Source: Pontiellaceae bacterium B1224 (lineage in GTDB: Bacteria; Verrucomicrobiota; Kiritimatiellia; Kiritimatiellales; Pontiellaceae). Taken from it: DNA of 64,000 bases. A program made the position numbers and the translations under genes. The stretch lies in contig JAROBA010000007.1 of assembly GCA_029432815.1 (NCBI GenBank), positions 79,635 through 143,634 on the forward strand. The letters are read 5' to 3'. A model generated the notes under the pieces. It did no database searches. It was not told where the DNA came from and saw nothing but the letters and a program-made list of their open reading frames with translations. Positions 26,208-35,047 of this stretch are shown here, in pieces; within the stretch, counting starts at the first letter, position 1, and each line of letters begins with the position of its first letter.

Positions 26208-27359
26208 ATGAAATTGAATAAAAAGTTAATTACCGGAATTTGCGGGGGTGTATTGGCGATTGCCGTGATTGTTTTAATCAGCGCGGCCGGTGCCCGGAAA
26301 AAAGAAGCGGCTAAACACGTTTCCGCCGCAAAGCTGGCGCAGAACAGTGCGCCGCGGTCAGTCCGTTTTGAAGAAGTCAAAGCGCAGCCGCGTAGTAAAC
26401 CGCGCAGTTTTCCCGGCACGGTTAAAGCTTCCGAAGAATCGGCGCTGTCATTTCGTGTGGGCGGTCCGTTAACCGAAGTGAATGTGGTGTTGGGCGAGCC
26501 GGTGAAAAAGGGTGATTTGCTGATGCAGATCGATCCCCGCGATTATCAGGACCGGATCCAATCATTGGAAGCGCAGCTTGCCGGAGCACGCGCGCTGCAG
26601 GAAAATGCAAAGCAGGACTATAAACGGATTTCCGAGCTGTTCGAAGAAAAGGTGGTTCCTCAGTCCGACTACGACCGGGCAAAAAGCATGCTCGATTCCT
26701 CAACGGCGGCGGTTAAGGGATTGGATGTGCAGTTGCAGATGGCACGCCACGCCTTGGAAGATACCTCACTTCGTGCCCCTTACGATGGAACGGTAACGGA
26801 ACAGATGGTTGAGAATCATGAGATGATTACATCCGGCGACGTGGTTTTGCAGTATCACAACATCCAGACTTTGGAACTGATCGTTAACATTCCTGAAAAC
26901 GAAATTGCCGCCACGCCGCGAGGTTCAGATGTGAAAGTTCAGGTGAAATTCCCTTCCATTGCGAATGAAACTTTTGAGGCGGAATTAAAAGAGTGGAGCA
27001 CACAGGCTGATCCGCTGACGCGTACCTATGAGGTGACTTTTGTGATGGAAGCACCTGAAAAATACTCGGTATTGCCGGGGATGACCGCAACCGTGATTTT
27101 CCCGGATAGTCGTAGTGAGCAGACCGTATTCACGGTGCCCGTTTCTGCTTTGGTGGCCGATGCTTCCGGTGGATCGTCAGTCTGGCTCTATAATAAAAAT
27201 GGAGATACAGCAGAACTCCGTTCGGTGATGGTGGGGGAACTCAGCGGCACCTCGCGTGTGGTTATTTCCGAAGGGATATCCGAAGGCGATCTGGTGGTGG
27301 TTACAGGAAGTCGTCTGATTCATGGGGAACAGCCGCTGAAATCAGCCGCGATTCGCTAG
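26208..27359 (+). CDS. RND efflux periplasmic adaptor (membrane fusion protein)
   Basis: 383 residues. One N-terminal membrane anchor (about 7-27), then lipoyl halves (GEPVKKGDLLMQIDPRDY and ALEDTSLRAPYDGTVTE) flanking a coiled-coil hairpin (about 115-180), and beta-barrel and membrane-proximal domains. It links the inner-membrane pump encoded next (16-base gap) to the TolC-like channel. Two one-mismatch palindromes (26556, 26862) lie in the gene. Confidence 0.93.
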   Translation: MKLNKKLITGICGGVLAIAVIVLISAAGARKKEAAKHVSAAKLAQNSAPRSVRFEEVKAQPRSKPRSFPGTVKASEESALSFRVGGPLTEVNVVLGEPVKKGDLLMQIDPRDYQDRIQSLEAQLAGARALQENAKQDYKRISELFEEKVVPQSDYDRAKSMLDSSTAAVKGLDVQLQMARHALEDTSLRAPYDGTVTEQMVENHEMITSGDVVLQYHNIQTLELIVNIPENEIAATPRGSDVKVQVKFPSIANETFEAELKEWSTQADPLTRTYEVTFVMEAPEKYSVLPGMTATVIFPDSRSEQTVFTVPVSALVADASGGSSVWLYNKNGDTAELRSVMVGELSGTSRVVISEGISEGDLVVVTGSRLIHGEQPLKSAAIR

Positions 27360-27375
27360 CAGGGAGCTTAATAGA

Positions 27376-30300
27376 ATGAATCCAGCAGCATTTGCTTTAA
27401 GAAAACGTACTGTGATGGTTGTGATGACCATCATGCTGATCGCCGCAGGCTTTTTGTCTTATCAAAAACTTGGACGGCTTGAAAATCCGGACTTCACCAT
27501 TAAGACTGCGTTGGTGGTTACCCCGTATCCGGGAGCTTCTCCGGCCGAGGTGGAGGAGGAAGTTACGGACCCGGTTGAGGTGGCCATCCAGTCGATGAGT
27601 CAGCTGAAAGAGGTCTATTCCACGTCGATGGAAGGGGTGTCCATTGTCTACGTCGATATTCAGGATACCTACAAAAGTAAAGACCTTCCGCAGATCTGGG
27701 ACGAGCTCCGCAAAAAGATCGGCGATATGCAGGGCGAGCTTCCCCCGGGGGCCGGACCGTCGATTGTGAACGATGACTTCGGCGATGTGTATGGGGTGTT
27801 CTTTGCGCTGACGGGTGAGGACTATTCGTATGCCGAGCTGAAGGCCTATGCTGAAGATTTGAAAACCGAACTGTTGCATTGTGAGGATGTGGCCAAAATC
27901 AGTTTTTGGGGATTGCAGCAGGAGGTCATATATGTGGAGTTCGAGCGGGCTCTGTTGACCGAGATGGGCATTTCTCCGGTGATGATTGCCGGAACACTTC
28001 AGACGCAGAATGCCGTTCAGTCGAGTGGGAAGGTGGAAGTGGGTGGCGATTATATACGAATCACACCCACCGGCGATTTCGAAAGCGAACAGGTGATTGC
28101 TGATCTTTACGTCGGTGCGGGGGACCAATTGGTGCGCCTCGGCGACATAGCGGAGATTAAGCGGGGATACTACGATCCAGCACGCAATAAAATGACCTTC
28201 AACGGAAAGCCAGCCATTGCACTGGGCATTTCCACCATTGCGGGTGGCAATGTGGTGACGATGGGGGAATCCGTAAAAGAAAAGCTGGCTGAGCTCAATG
28301 AGATTATGCCGGAAGGTATGGCGCTCGATTCCATTTATTATCAGAGTGAAATGGTCACAGAATCGGTTAACGGATTTGTGCTCAATCTGGTTGAAGCTGT
28401 GGTGATTGTAGTCGTGCTGTTGATGTTCTTTATGGGCTGGCAGAGCGGGCTGCTCATCGGTGCGGTGCTGTTGCTGAACATTTGCGGCACGTTGCTCGGG
28501 ATGCATATCATGGATATCACCCTGCAGAAGATTTCGTTGGGGGCGTTGATTCTTGCGCTCGGCATGTTGGTGGATAATGCCATTGTGGTGGCCGATGGTA
28601 TTCTCATTCGTGTGGAGCGCGGCGAGAGTCGGGAAGAGGCCGCGCAGGAAGTGGTGCACGACACTCAGTGGCCGCTACTCGGTGCCACTTTTATTTCCAT
28701 TTTGGCCTTTACCGCAATCGGATTTGCCCCGGGTAATATCGGTGAGTTCTGCCGGTCTTTATTTAATGTCATGTTAATTTCACTGTCGTTCAGCTGGATT
28801 CTGGCTGTAACCATCACGCCGCTGTTTTGCGTATGGTTTCTTAAAATTCCGGATACGCACGGCGAAGATCCATACGACAAACCGATGTTTCGTCGCTACC
28901 GCAAGACCTTGCATCTGGCGGTCCATCATCGTGTAATCACCGTTGCCGTCACTGTGGTGCTGTTGTTCGCTGCGGCCGCTGGATTCAAAAAAGTGCCGCA
29001 GGCCTTTTTTCCGGGCTCTCCAACGCCCTACTTCTATGTGAACTACTGGCTGCCGGCCGGGGCGCACATCGATCGTACGGCCGAGGATCTTTCCAAAATT
29101 GATGAGTATATCCGCTCGCTCGACGGTGTGAAACAGACCAGTGCCTTTGCTGGCGAAGGAACGCTCCGTTTCATGTTGTCGTATAACTATGAGACGGCAG
29201 ATCCGAGCTATGGCATGGTTTTGGTTGAAGCAGAAAATTATCACGATATCTCGGGTATGATTGAAGAGATCGATGTGTACCTGAAGGAAAATTATCTGGA
29301 AGCAGAACCCTATTGCAGCAAGATTCCAAACGGCCCGCCGCTCGCATTTTATGTGGAAGCCCGTTTCTTTGGACCGGACAAAGACGTGCTGGAAGATCTC
29401 GGTATGCAGGCGCTCGCCATCATGCAGGCCGAACCGACGGCCAAAGATGCGCGTCTGGACTGGCGACAGCAGGTGAAGGTGTTGCGTCCCGAGTTTTCCG
29501 AAACGCAGGCCCGTCGTGTCGGCGTAACCCGCTCCGATCTAGCCCAGTCGCTGGCCCTCAATTTTAATGGCACTGCGGCCGGTTTGTATCGGGAGAGAAA
29601 TGAGCTGATCCCCATCATGTTCCGGCCGCCCGAAGCGGAGCGCACCAGTATCGATAACTTTAATAAGGTGCAGGTGTGGAGTTCGGTCAACCAAACCTTT
29701 ATTCCGTTGGGGCAGGTTGTGACGGGACTGAAAAGCGAATGGGAATGGCCCTACATCATGCGCCGCGATCGTCGCAATTCCATTACAGCCCGTTGCAATC
29801 CGGTCTATGGTCTGCCCGACACCCTTCGTCTGAAGCTGGCTGAAAAGATTGATGAAATTGAGCTGCCGCCCGGGTATCGTTTCGAATGGGCCGGCGAGTT
29901 TAAGGAATCGGCCGAAGCCCAGGCCCCGTTGGCCGCCACCTTCCCGATCTGCCTGTTGGGCATGTTTGTGATTCTGATTTGGCTGTTCAATTCGGTACGT
30001 CGTCCGTTGATCATCTTTATGACCGTGCCGTTGTCGATCATCGGCGTCACAGCGGCGCTGCTGCTCACGGGGATGCCGTTCGGCTTTATGTCGATTCTCG
30101 GGTTCCTCGGACTCTCCGGCATGCTGATTAAAAATGCGGTAGTGTTGATTGATGAAATCGAATTGCAGCTGACGCGAGGCGTCGAACCCTACAAAGCGGT
30201 GCTCGACTCATCGGTCAGCCGTATGCGCCCCGTCATTATGGCGGCCGGCACCACGATTCTCGGCATGGCGCCGTTGCTTACCGATGCACTTTACTCGGGG

Positions 30301-30414
30301 ATGGCAATAACGATTATGGGCGGCCTTTTTGCCGCCACCTTCCTCACGCTCATCATCGTTCCGGTTGTCTACACGCTCGTCTACCGCATCAAGGTCGATA
30401 AGACGCATCTCTAG
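27376..30414 (+). CDS. RND multidrug-type efflux pump
   Basis: 1012 residues, standard length, with the 1+5 and 1+5 membrane helices and two large periplasmic loops of the HAE/AcrB family. The proton-relay helix reads LGMLVDNAIVVADGIL: the first Asp of the AcrB D407/D408 pair is kept and the second is Asn, common in one HAE subgroup. AGGGAG precedes the ATG. Substrates cannot be read from the sequence. It lies between its adaptor and TolC-like genes in a complete tripartite operon. Confidence 0.94.
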   Translation: MNPAAFALRKRTVMVVMTIMLIAAGFLSYQKLGRLENPDFTIKTALVVTPYPGASPAEVEEEVTDPVEVAIQSMSQLKEVYSTSMEGVSIVYVDIQDTYKSKDLPQIWDELRKKIGDMQGELPPGAGPSIVNDDFGDVYGVFFALTGEDYSYAELKAYAEDLKTELLHCEDVAKISFWGLQQEVIYVEFERALLTEMGISPVMIAGTLQTQNAVQSSGKVEVGGDYIRITPTGDFESEQVIADLYVGAGDQLVRLGDIAEIKRGYYDPARNKMTFNGKPAIALGISTIAGGNVVTMGESVKEKLAELNEIMPEGMALDSIYYQSEMVTESVNGFVLNLVEAVVIVVVLLMFFMGWQSGLLIGAVLLLNICGTLLGMHIMDITLQKISLGALILALGMLVDNAIVVADGILIRVERGESREEAAQEVVHDTQWPLLGATFISILAFTAIGFAPGNIGEFCRSLFNVMLISLSFSWILAVTITPLFCVWFLKIPDTHGEDPYDKPMFRRYRKTLHLAVHHRVITVAVTVVLLFAAAAGFKKVPQAFFPGSPTPYFYVNYWLPAGAHIDRTAEDLSKIDEYIRSLDGVKQTSAFAGEGTLRFMLSYNYETADPSYGMVLVEAENYHDISGMIEEIDVYLKENYLEAEPYCSKIPNGPPLAFYVEARFFGPDKDVLEDLGMQALAIMQAEPTAKDARLDWRQQVKVLRPEFSETQARRVGVTRSDLAQSLALNFNGTAAGLYRERNELIPIMFRPPEAERTSIDNFNKVQVWSSVNQTFIPLGQVVTGLKSEWEWPYIMRRDRRNSITARCNPVYGLPDTLRLKLAEKIDEIELPPGYRFEWAGEFKESAEAQAPLAATFPICLLGMFVILIWLFNSVRRPLIIFMTVPLSIIGVTAALLLTGMPFGFMSILGFLGLSGMLIKNAVVLIDEIELQLTRGVEPYKAVLDSSVSRMRPVIMAAGTTILGMAPLLTDALYSGMAITIMGGLFAATFLTLIIVPVVYTLVYRIKVDKTHL

Positions 30415-30423
30415 GAGTTAAAC

Positions 30424-31734
30424 ATGAAAAATTTATTAATACTGGCCATCCTCGTTCCAATGATTGGAAGCGCGCAAACCAACGGGCTGACGCTGGCAGA
30501 GGTCCGCTCAAAGGTGCTCGAAGGAAATCCCTCCGTGCAGGAAGCCATTCAGCGAATTGCCGCGGCGGAGGCCGTGCTGAAACAGGCCCGCTCAAGCTAC
30601 TTGCCGACCGTGACGCTTAGTGGAAACTATGGCCATGTTGATGTAAGCCAACATCCGGATTCCGATCCTATAACACGCGCATCCGATAGCTTTAAGCAGG
30701 GCTATGGCGGGCTGGAAGCATCTTGGCTGTTGTTTGATGGTTTTGCGCGGGAGGCTCGTTCTTTGGGCGCAAAGTATGGTGTGCAACAGCGCAGAGAATT
30801 GGCCGATGAAACCCGGCGGCTTCTCATTCAGGCCGCAACCATCTCGTTCCGGCAGGCGCAGCTGGCCCGCGAAAATATGGAGACGGCTGAGCAGGATTAT
30901 AAATTCAACACCACACTGGAAGAAGATGCCCGGAAACGCTTCACCGCCGGTGTTGTGCCGGAGTCGGACGTGCAGAACTTTTCCATTCGGGCACTGCAGG
31001 CGGAGAGTTCTTTTCTGAGAGCCAAGCTCGACCTGAAAACGGCAGGCATTGTGCTGGCTGAGTTGATGGCGCTTCCGGAATCGGAGCTGCCGAAGGCCAT
31101 GCAGCCGATTACCATTGCGTTTGAAAGCGTGCCAGCTGTGCCGGTGATGCAGGGCGAACTCCAATATGCCCTTGCACATCGACCGGACTATAAGGCGCTT
31201 AAATCCGGCCAGCTGGTACTGGCTCAGCAGGTTCGTGTAACCAAGGGGGCGTTGATGCCGCAGGTGGCATTGGTGGGGGATATCGGATACACAGAGCGGT
31301 CTGATTTCTCAGTCACAGCAGACCACGGCAACTACGATTCCTTTGTCGGCGTAGCGGCTTCGTGGGACCTCTTTACGGGGGGACGAAATGTGAATGCGAT
31401 AAAAGAGGCCCAGGCCCAAATGCGTGCACTCGAACAGCAGGAAGAATCGCTCCGCCTTTCCATTCGCTCCACGCTGCAGCAACGGGTCGATGAAGCAGAA
31501 ACCTCGAAGGCTATTTTCGAACGGCAGGAACAGATCTACAACCTCACGGCCAGCGTTCGCGACAGTGTGGAAAAATCGTATAAGGCGGGCGCGGAATCCA
31601 TCACGCGTCTGAATGAGGCCCAGACCGATCTGACTCGTGCAAAGGTGGCGTACGCCACATCCTACATCGCCTATCAGCTCGTGCTCAATCAACTCGATAT
31701 CGATACGGGGCGAGTTCTTTCCGGCCTGGAATAG
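30424..31734 (+). CDS. TolC-family outer-membrane efflux channel
   Basis: 436 residues. Signal peptide about 1-19 (ending GSAQ), then two OEP repeats with long coiled helices. Typical features are LTLAEVRSKVLEGNPSVQEA near the start and the repeated SYKAGAESITRLNEAQTDL helix. It forms the outer-membrane exit duct for the pump encoded immediately upstream (9-base gap). An exact dispersed palindrome at 30455-30469 falls within the signal-peptide codons (VPMIG). Confidence 0.93.
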   Translation: MKNLLILAILVPMIGSAQTNGLTLAEVRSKVLEGNPSVQEAIQRIAAAEAVLKQARSSYLPTVTLSGNYGHVDVSQHPDSDPITRASDSFKQGYGGLEASWLLFDGFAREARSLGAKYGVQQRRELADETRRLLIQAATISFRQAQLARENMETAEQDYKFNTTLEEDARKRFTAGVVPESDVQNFSIRALQAESSFLRAKLDLKTAGIVLAELMALPESELPKAMQPITIAFESVPAVPVMQGELQYALAHRPDYKALKSGQLVLAQQVRVTKGALMPQVALVGDIGYTERSDFSVTADHGNYDSFVGVAASWDLFTGGRNVNAIKEAQAQMRALEQQEESLRLSIRSTLQQRVDEAETSKAIFERQEQIYNLTASVRDSVEKSYKAGAESITRLNEAQTDLTRAKVAYATSYIAYQLVLNQLDIDTGRVLSGLE

Positions 31735-31746
31735 GAGTTGTTTACG

Positions 31747-32457
31747 ATGTCTAACCATAAAAAAATATTTTTTAAGGTCATCCGTAATCTGTTGTTCGGC
31801 ACGTTGTGTGTGCTGATATCTACACTCGTGATCAAACATGATGCCGGAGCGGTGGTTAACGGAGCTAAATTTGGGGAGTCATCTGCAACAGAGACCGCGC
31901 AGCTTGTGTATCTTTTTCTAACCACCCTGTTGTTCGGATTGATTGCCGTTCGTTCAGAAGCGCGGCGTGCTATTGCCGCGTTGATGTCGGGCGGAGTGGC
32001 GGCGATGATGATTCGTGAGATGGATGGGTGGTTCGATTACATTTTCCATGGGGCGTGGTTTATTTTCGCGGTTATTGCTTTGATGATTTCTTTTTTTGTG
32101 GCCGCTCGGTTCCGGGATCATCTAGTGGACAATATAGGCGAGTTCATACTGTCGCCGGTCTTCGGTGCTTTCGTTGCGGCGTGTTTGGGTATTTTCGTGT
32201 TTTCCCGTCTGTTTGGAATGAGGATCTTATGGGAATCGTTCTTCGATGTGCACCATTTGGCACCGATGCAACGCTGGGTCAAAAATGCGGTGGAAGAGGG
32301 AAGTGAGCTATTCGGTTACACCCTGTTGTTCCTATCGTCATATAGCTTTTCAAAATACGTTAATCTGTTGGAATCGCACGAGCTCGTCAGCCCCTTTGAG
32401 GCCTTGGAAAAAAATTATACGCATCATTTAAATGATGCAGAGGCACATAGCTTGTGA
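31747..32457 (+). CDS. Hypothetical multi-spanning membrane protein
   Basis: 236 residues with about five membrane helices. GGAG eight bases before the ATG at 31747 sets the start; the gene follows the TolC-like gene by 12 bases and is probably the last gene of the efflux operon. Visible features are an amphipathic N-terminus (HKKIFFKVIRNLLFG), a conserved-looking MIREMDGWFDYIFHG stretch between helices, and a charged C-terminal tail ending in AEAHSL. No family is recognised. It may be an accessory to the pump or a general membrane protein. Confidence 0.65.
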   Translation: MSNHKKIFFKVIRNLLFGTLCVLISTLVIKHDAGAVVNGAKFGESSATETAQLVYLFLTTLLFGLIAVRSEARRAIAALMSGGVAAMMIREMDGWFDYIFHGAWFIFAVIALMISFFVAARFRDHLVDNIGEFILSPVFGAFVAACLGIFVFSRLFGMRILWESFFDVHHLAPMQRWVKNAVEEGSELFGYTLLFLSSYSFSKYVNLLESHELVSPFEALEKNYTHHLNDAEAHSL

Positions 32458-32593
32458 TCCGGTATTTTTCATTTGATCCAGTGGAATTACTTTTTTTGTT
32501 TGGTTTTAGAATTCATTTCTATTCAACCGAACCTGTGTAAGTTCTGTTGATCTGATTAACTTTATTCAACGAGTAGATAGAGGCTGAGGTGGT

Positions 32594-32842
32594 ATGCATA
32601 AGCTAATTAAACAGGGGAATGTGCTGCTGGCGTTGCTATTTATCTTCATGTTCATCCTCGGTTTCATCTGGTCCATTGTTCCAATCTTTGGAAACACGCT
32701 TCCTCAGCATCTTGAAGTGAGCGCGGGTATTCCTTTTCACTGGGCGGCGCTGCTGATTTCCTTTTCATTGGGAGTGCTGATCGTTGCCGCCATGGCATTG
32801 ATCGGATTAGTCCAGACCTCGGAAACCACCCCGAACGGATAA
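32594..32842 (+). CDS. Small two-TM membrane protein
   Basis: 82 residues. Two hydrophobic helices (about 9-31 and 47-69) with a short periplasmic loop containing FGNTLPQHLEVSAGIPFHW. GAGGTGG lies a few bases before the ATG. It lies 136 bases after the efflux operon, so it may have its own promoter. Function unknown. An exact dispersed palindrome (32679-32693) encodes VPIFGN in the first loop. Confidence 0.6.
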   Translation: MHKLIKQGNVLLALLFIFMFILGFIWSIVPIFGNTLPQHLEVSAGIPFHWAALLISFSLGVLIVAAMALIGLVQTSETTPNG

Positions 32843-33169
32843 GCAGGCGGTACGCACCGTCGCCTGCCCCGTTGGCGGGGGTTTAGCCGCGAGAGAACAC
32901 ATGGGGTTTTCGTTGGGTAGGGCAGGGTTGTCCCAACCCGCCGAGCAGAGGAGCAGCTCTGTGGAAGCGGGCGATACGGAGTGTACCGCAGGCGGCCCGC
33001 CTGCCCCACGCGCAAAGCCACTCCACCGCGCTGCGAGGACAGTCGGGGAATTCAGCAAAATCATTTAATGCAAAATGTTGATATTCTCAATGCGCTCGGA
33101 CGGCTCCTCATTTTGCATATAATTATTTTGTTTAAAACACACCGACCCCCGCGCCCTCGCAACCCGTGG

Positions 33170-33184
33170 TTCCAACCATTGGAA
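33170..33184. repeat. TTCCA-N5-TGGAA palindrome upstream of second TetR gene
   Basis: Exact copy, TTCCAACCATTGGAA, 34 bases before the CATACCT operator arms and 84 bases before the TetR start. Confidence 0.85.
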
Positions 33185-33217
33185 AAATCGATCGCTAAAA
33201 ATTCTTAAAACGAGTTG

Positions 33218-33237
33218 CATACCTACCTGGAGGTATG
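33218..33237. promoter_or_regulatory. Probable TetR/AcrR operator
   Basis: CATACCT and AGGTATG arms with a 6-base centre. It resembles AcrR-type operators with CATAC half-sites and ends 30 bases before the TetR start. Confidence 0.65.
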
Positions 33238-33267
33238 TAAAACCGCGCGCATCATTCAGGAGGCTTT

Positions 33268-33885
33268 ATGGCCAGACGAACCAAAGAAGAAGCGGCGCAG
33301 ACCCGGGAGCAGATTCTCGAGGCGGCGCTGACGGTCTTTACGGAAAAGGGCTATTCCAAAGCGACGTTTGTTGACGTGGCTGCGGCGATCAGTTTGTCGA
33401 AGGGCGCGGTCTACTGGCACTTTAAAACCAAGCCGGATCTGCTCGCTGCCGTGATTGCCTATGGCGATGATAAGTTTTGTAATGCAGATGCCTATGGCAT
33501 GGCCCCGTCCGTTCCCGCTCTCAGAGAAGCCGTCTGCGAGCTCGCCACAAATTATACGCAGGATCAAGCGGCCTGGAATTTTGAATTTTTCTGCAGTTTC
33601 CAGATAGAGTGGTCCACCGAACTCATGGCAGAGGTCCACGAAAAACTGACCGAGCTGCGCGGCGATCCCATGAAAAATTTTGAACAGCAACTCGTACACC
33701 TGCAGGAGATCGGTGCGCTCGATCGTGCGGCAGATGCCCGGATGCTGGCGCTGTGTTTTGGGTCAACGTGGGTCGGTTCGCTGCACATGGCGATGTATGG
33801 CCAATTTGATAAACAACAATTTATAGAGGTTCTGATGTCCGGTTTCGACCGGATCGTCAGCAGTCAGGCCATCCCGAAGATTTAA
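33268..33885 (+). CDS. TetR/AcrR family regulator
   Basis: 205 residues with a classic AcrR-type start, MARRTKEEAAQTREQILEAA, and helix-turn-helix FVDVAAAISLSKGAVYWHFKTKPDLL; the helical C-terminal half is less conserved. CAGGAGG lies six bases ahead of the ATG. It precedes a second adaptor/pump pair by 13 bases and likely represses it through the palindrome upstream. Confidence 0.93.
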   Translation: MARRTKEEAAQTREQILEAALTVFTEKGYSKATFVDVAAAISLSKGAVYWHFKTKPDLLAAVIAYGDDKFCNADAYGMAPSVPALREAVCELATNYTQDQAAWNFEFFCSFQIEWSTELMAEVHEKLTELRGDPMKNFEQQLVHLQEIGALDRAADARMLALCFGSTWVGSLHMAMYGQFDKQQFIEVLMSGFDRIVSSQAIPKI

Positions 33886-33898
33886 TTAGGAGACAGGT

Positions 33899-35047
33899 AT
33901 GTTAAAGCAGATCGGTATTATTGTTGGTTTAATTGTGGGACTCGTCCTTGGATTTTTAGCTCGCGGCTTACTGCCGTCTGCCCCGCCGGATATGGGGATG
34001 ATGGGTATGGGCGGCGAAATGCCGCCGCCGGCCGTGAAAGCCGTGGAATTGCAGGAGGCACCGATTGATCTGCAAGTGGAATACATCGCCACCGTGGAGC
34101 CGGTGCAGCAGGTGATGGTGAAGGCTGAAGTTTCGGGCTATCTCGATGCGGTTCATTTTACGGAAGGTGCGATGGTGAAGGAGGGCGACCTGCTCTTCAC
34201 GGTGGATCAAAAGCGTTATAAGGCAATGGTCGAAGCGCGCGAAGCCGATCTGGCCAGTTCCAAAGCAGAGCTGAACCGGGCCGAAAAATATCTCGAACGC
34301 ATCAATAAAGCCGGCGAGGCTGGCAGTGTATCCAAGACCGATGTGGATCAGGCCGTCGCCATTCAGCTTCAGGCGACAGCGAACCTGAAACAGGCCGAGG
34401 CCAACCTCACGATGGCAAAGCTGGATCTGGGCTATTCAGAAATACGCTCCCCGATCAACGGGCGCATCGGCGCGGCCATGGTGACGAAAGGTAACTATGT
34501 TGATTCCGGTTCGGGTTCGCTGGCAGCCATTGTTCAAATGGATCCGGTCCGCGTGGTTTTCTCCCTGACCGATCGCGCTTATTTGAATCTGCGTGAAAAA
34601 GTGTTGAATGGTGAAGCTTCCGGTTTAGTGGCACATGCGCAGCTGCCGAACGGCACGATTCTTCCAGAGGTTGGAAAAAAAGATTTCGACGACAATATGA
34701 TGGACTCCAAAACGGGCACGATGGCCGTACGCTATCTCTTCGATAATCCCGAAGGCATGCTCGTGGCCGGCGGCTATGTGACGGCCTTGCTTGGAAACCC
34801 CGATCGTCCGATGGGCATCCGTGTTCCGCAGCAGGCCATTCTGGTTGATCCGGACGGAACCTATGTGCTGACCGTCAGCGAAGAGGGCGATGTGGGCAAA
34901 GCTCCGGTTCGACTGGGCGATCCGATTGAAGATGATTTTATCGTGCTCGAAGGGCTGGAGTCCGGCACCCGCGTGGTGGTTGAAGGTGTGCAGAAAGTGC
35001 AACCGGGCGCGAAGGCCATGGTTACCCTTGTGGAGGCCTCGAAATGA
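33899..35047 (+). CDS. RND efflux periplasmic adaptor (AcrA-like)
   Basis: 382 residues. Membrane anchor about 4-26, then a Met/Gly-rich linker ([13 protein letters not shown]), lipoyl halves ([38 protein letters not shown]) around a coiled-coil hairpin, and a barrel domain. It overlaps the pump gene as ATGA. An exact palindrome lies inside the gene at 34662-34676. Confidence 0.93.
   Translation: MLKQIGIIVGLIVGLVLGFLARGLLPSAPPDMGMMGMGGEMPPPAVKAVELQEAPIDLQVEYIATVEPVQQVMVKAEVSGYLDAVHFTEGAMVKEGDLLFTVDQKRYKAMVEAREADLASSKAELNRAEKYLERINKAGEAGSVSKTDVDQAVAIQLQATANLKQAEANLTMAKLDLGYSEIRSPINGRIGAAMVTKGNYVDSGSGSLAAIVQMDPVRVVFSLTDRAYLNLREKVLNGEASGLVAHAQLPNGTILPEVGKKDFDDNMMDSKTGTMAVRYLFDNPEGMLVAGGYVTALLGNPDRPMGIRVPQQAILVDPDGTYVLTVSEEGDVGKAPVRLGDPIEDDFIVLEGLESGTRVVVEGVQKVQPGAKAMVTLVEASK

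Larger units (their letters stand above)
32843..33267. other. 425-base non-coding gap with hairpins
   Basis: It starts with GCAGGCG and CGCCTGC arms (32843-32849, 32861-32867), a possible terminator for the small membrane gene. A G+C-rich stretch with several overlapping imperfect hairpins (about 32860-33050) follows, then an A+T-rich promoter region with a palindrome and a TetR operator. No open frame with a ribosome site is seen. Confidence 0.7.

Noticed and set aside
27397..28659. A 420-codon minus-strand frame
   Set aside because: Antisense to the RND pump; His-rich shadow of its codon pattern.
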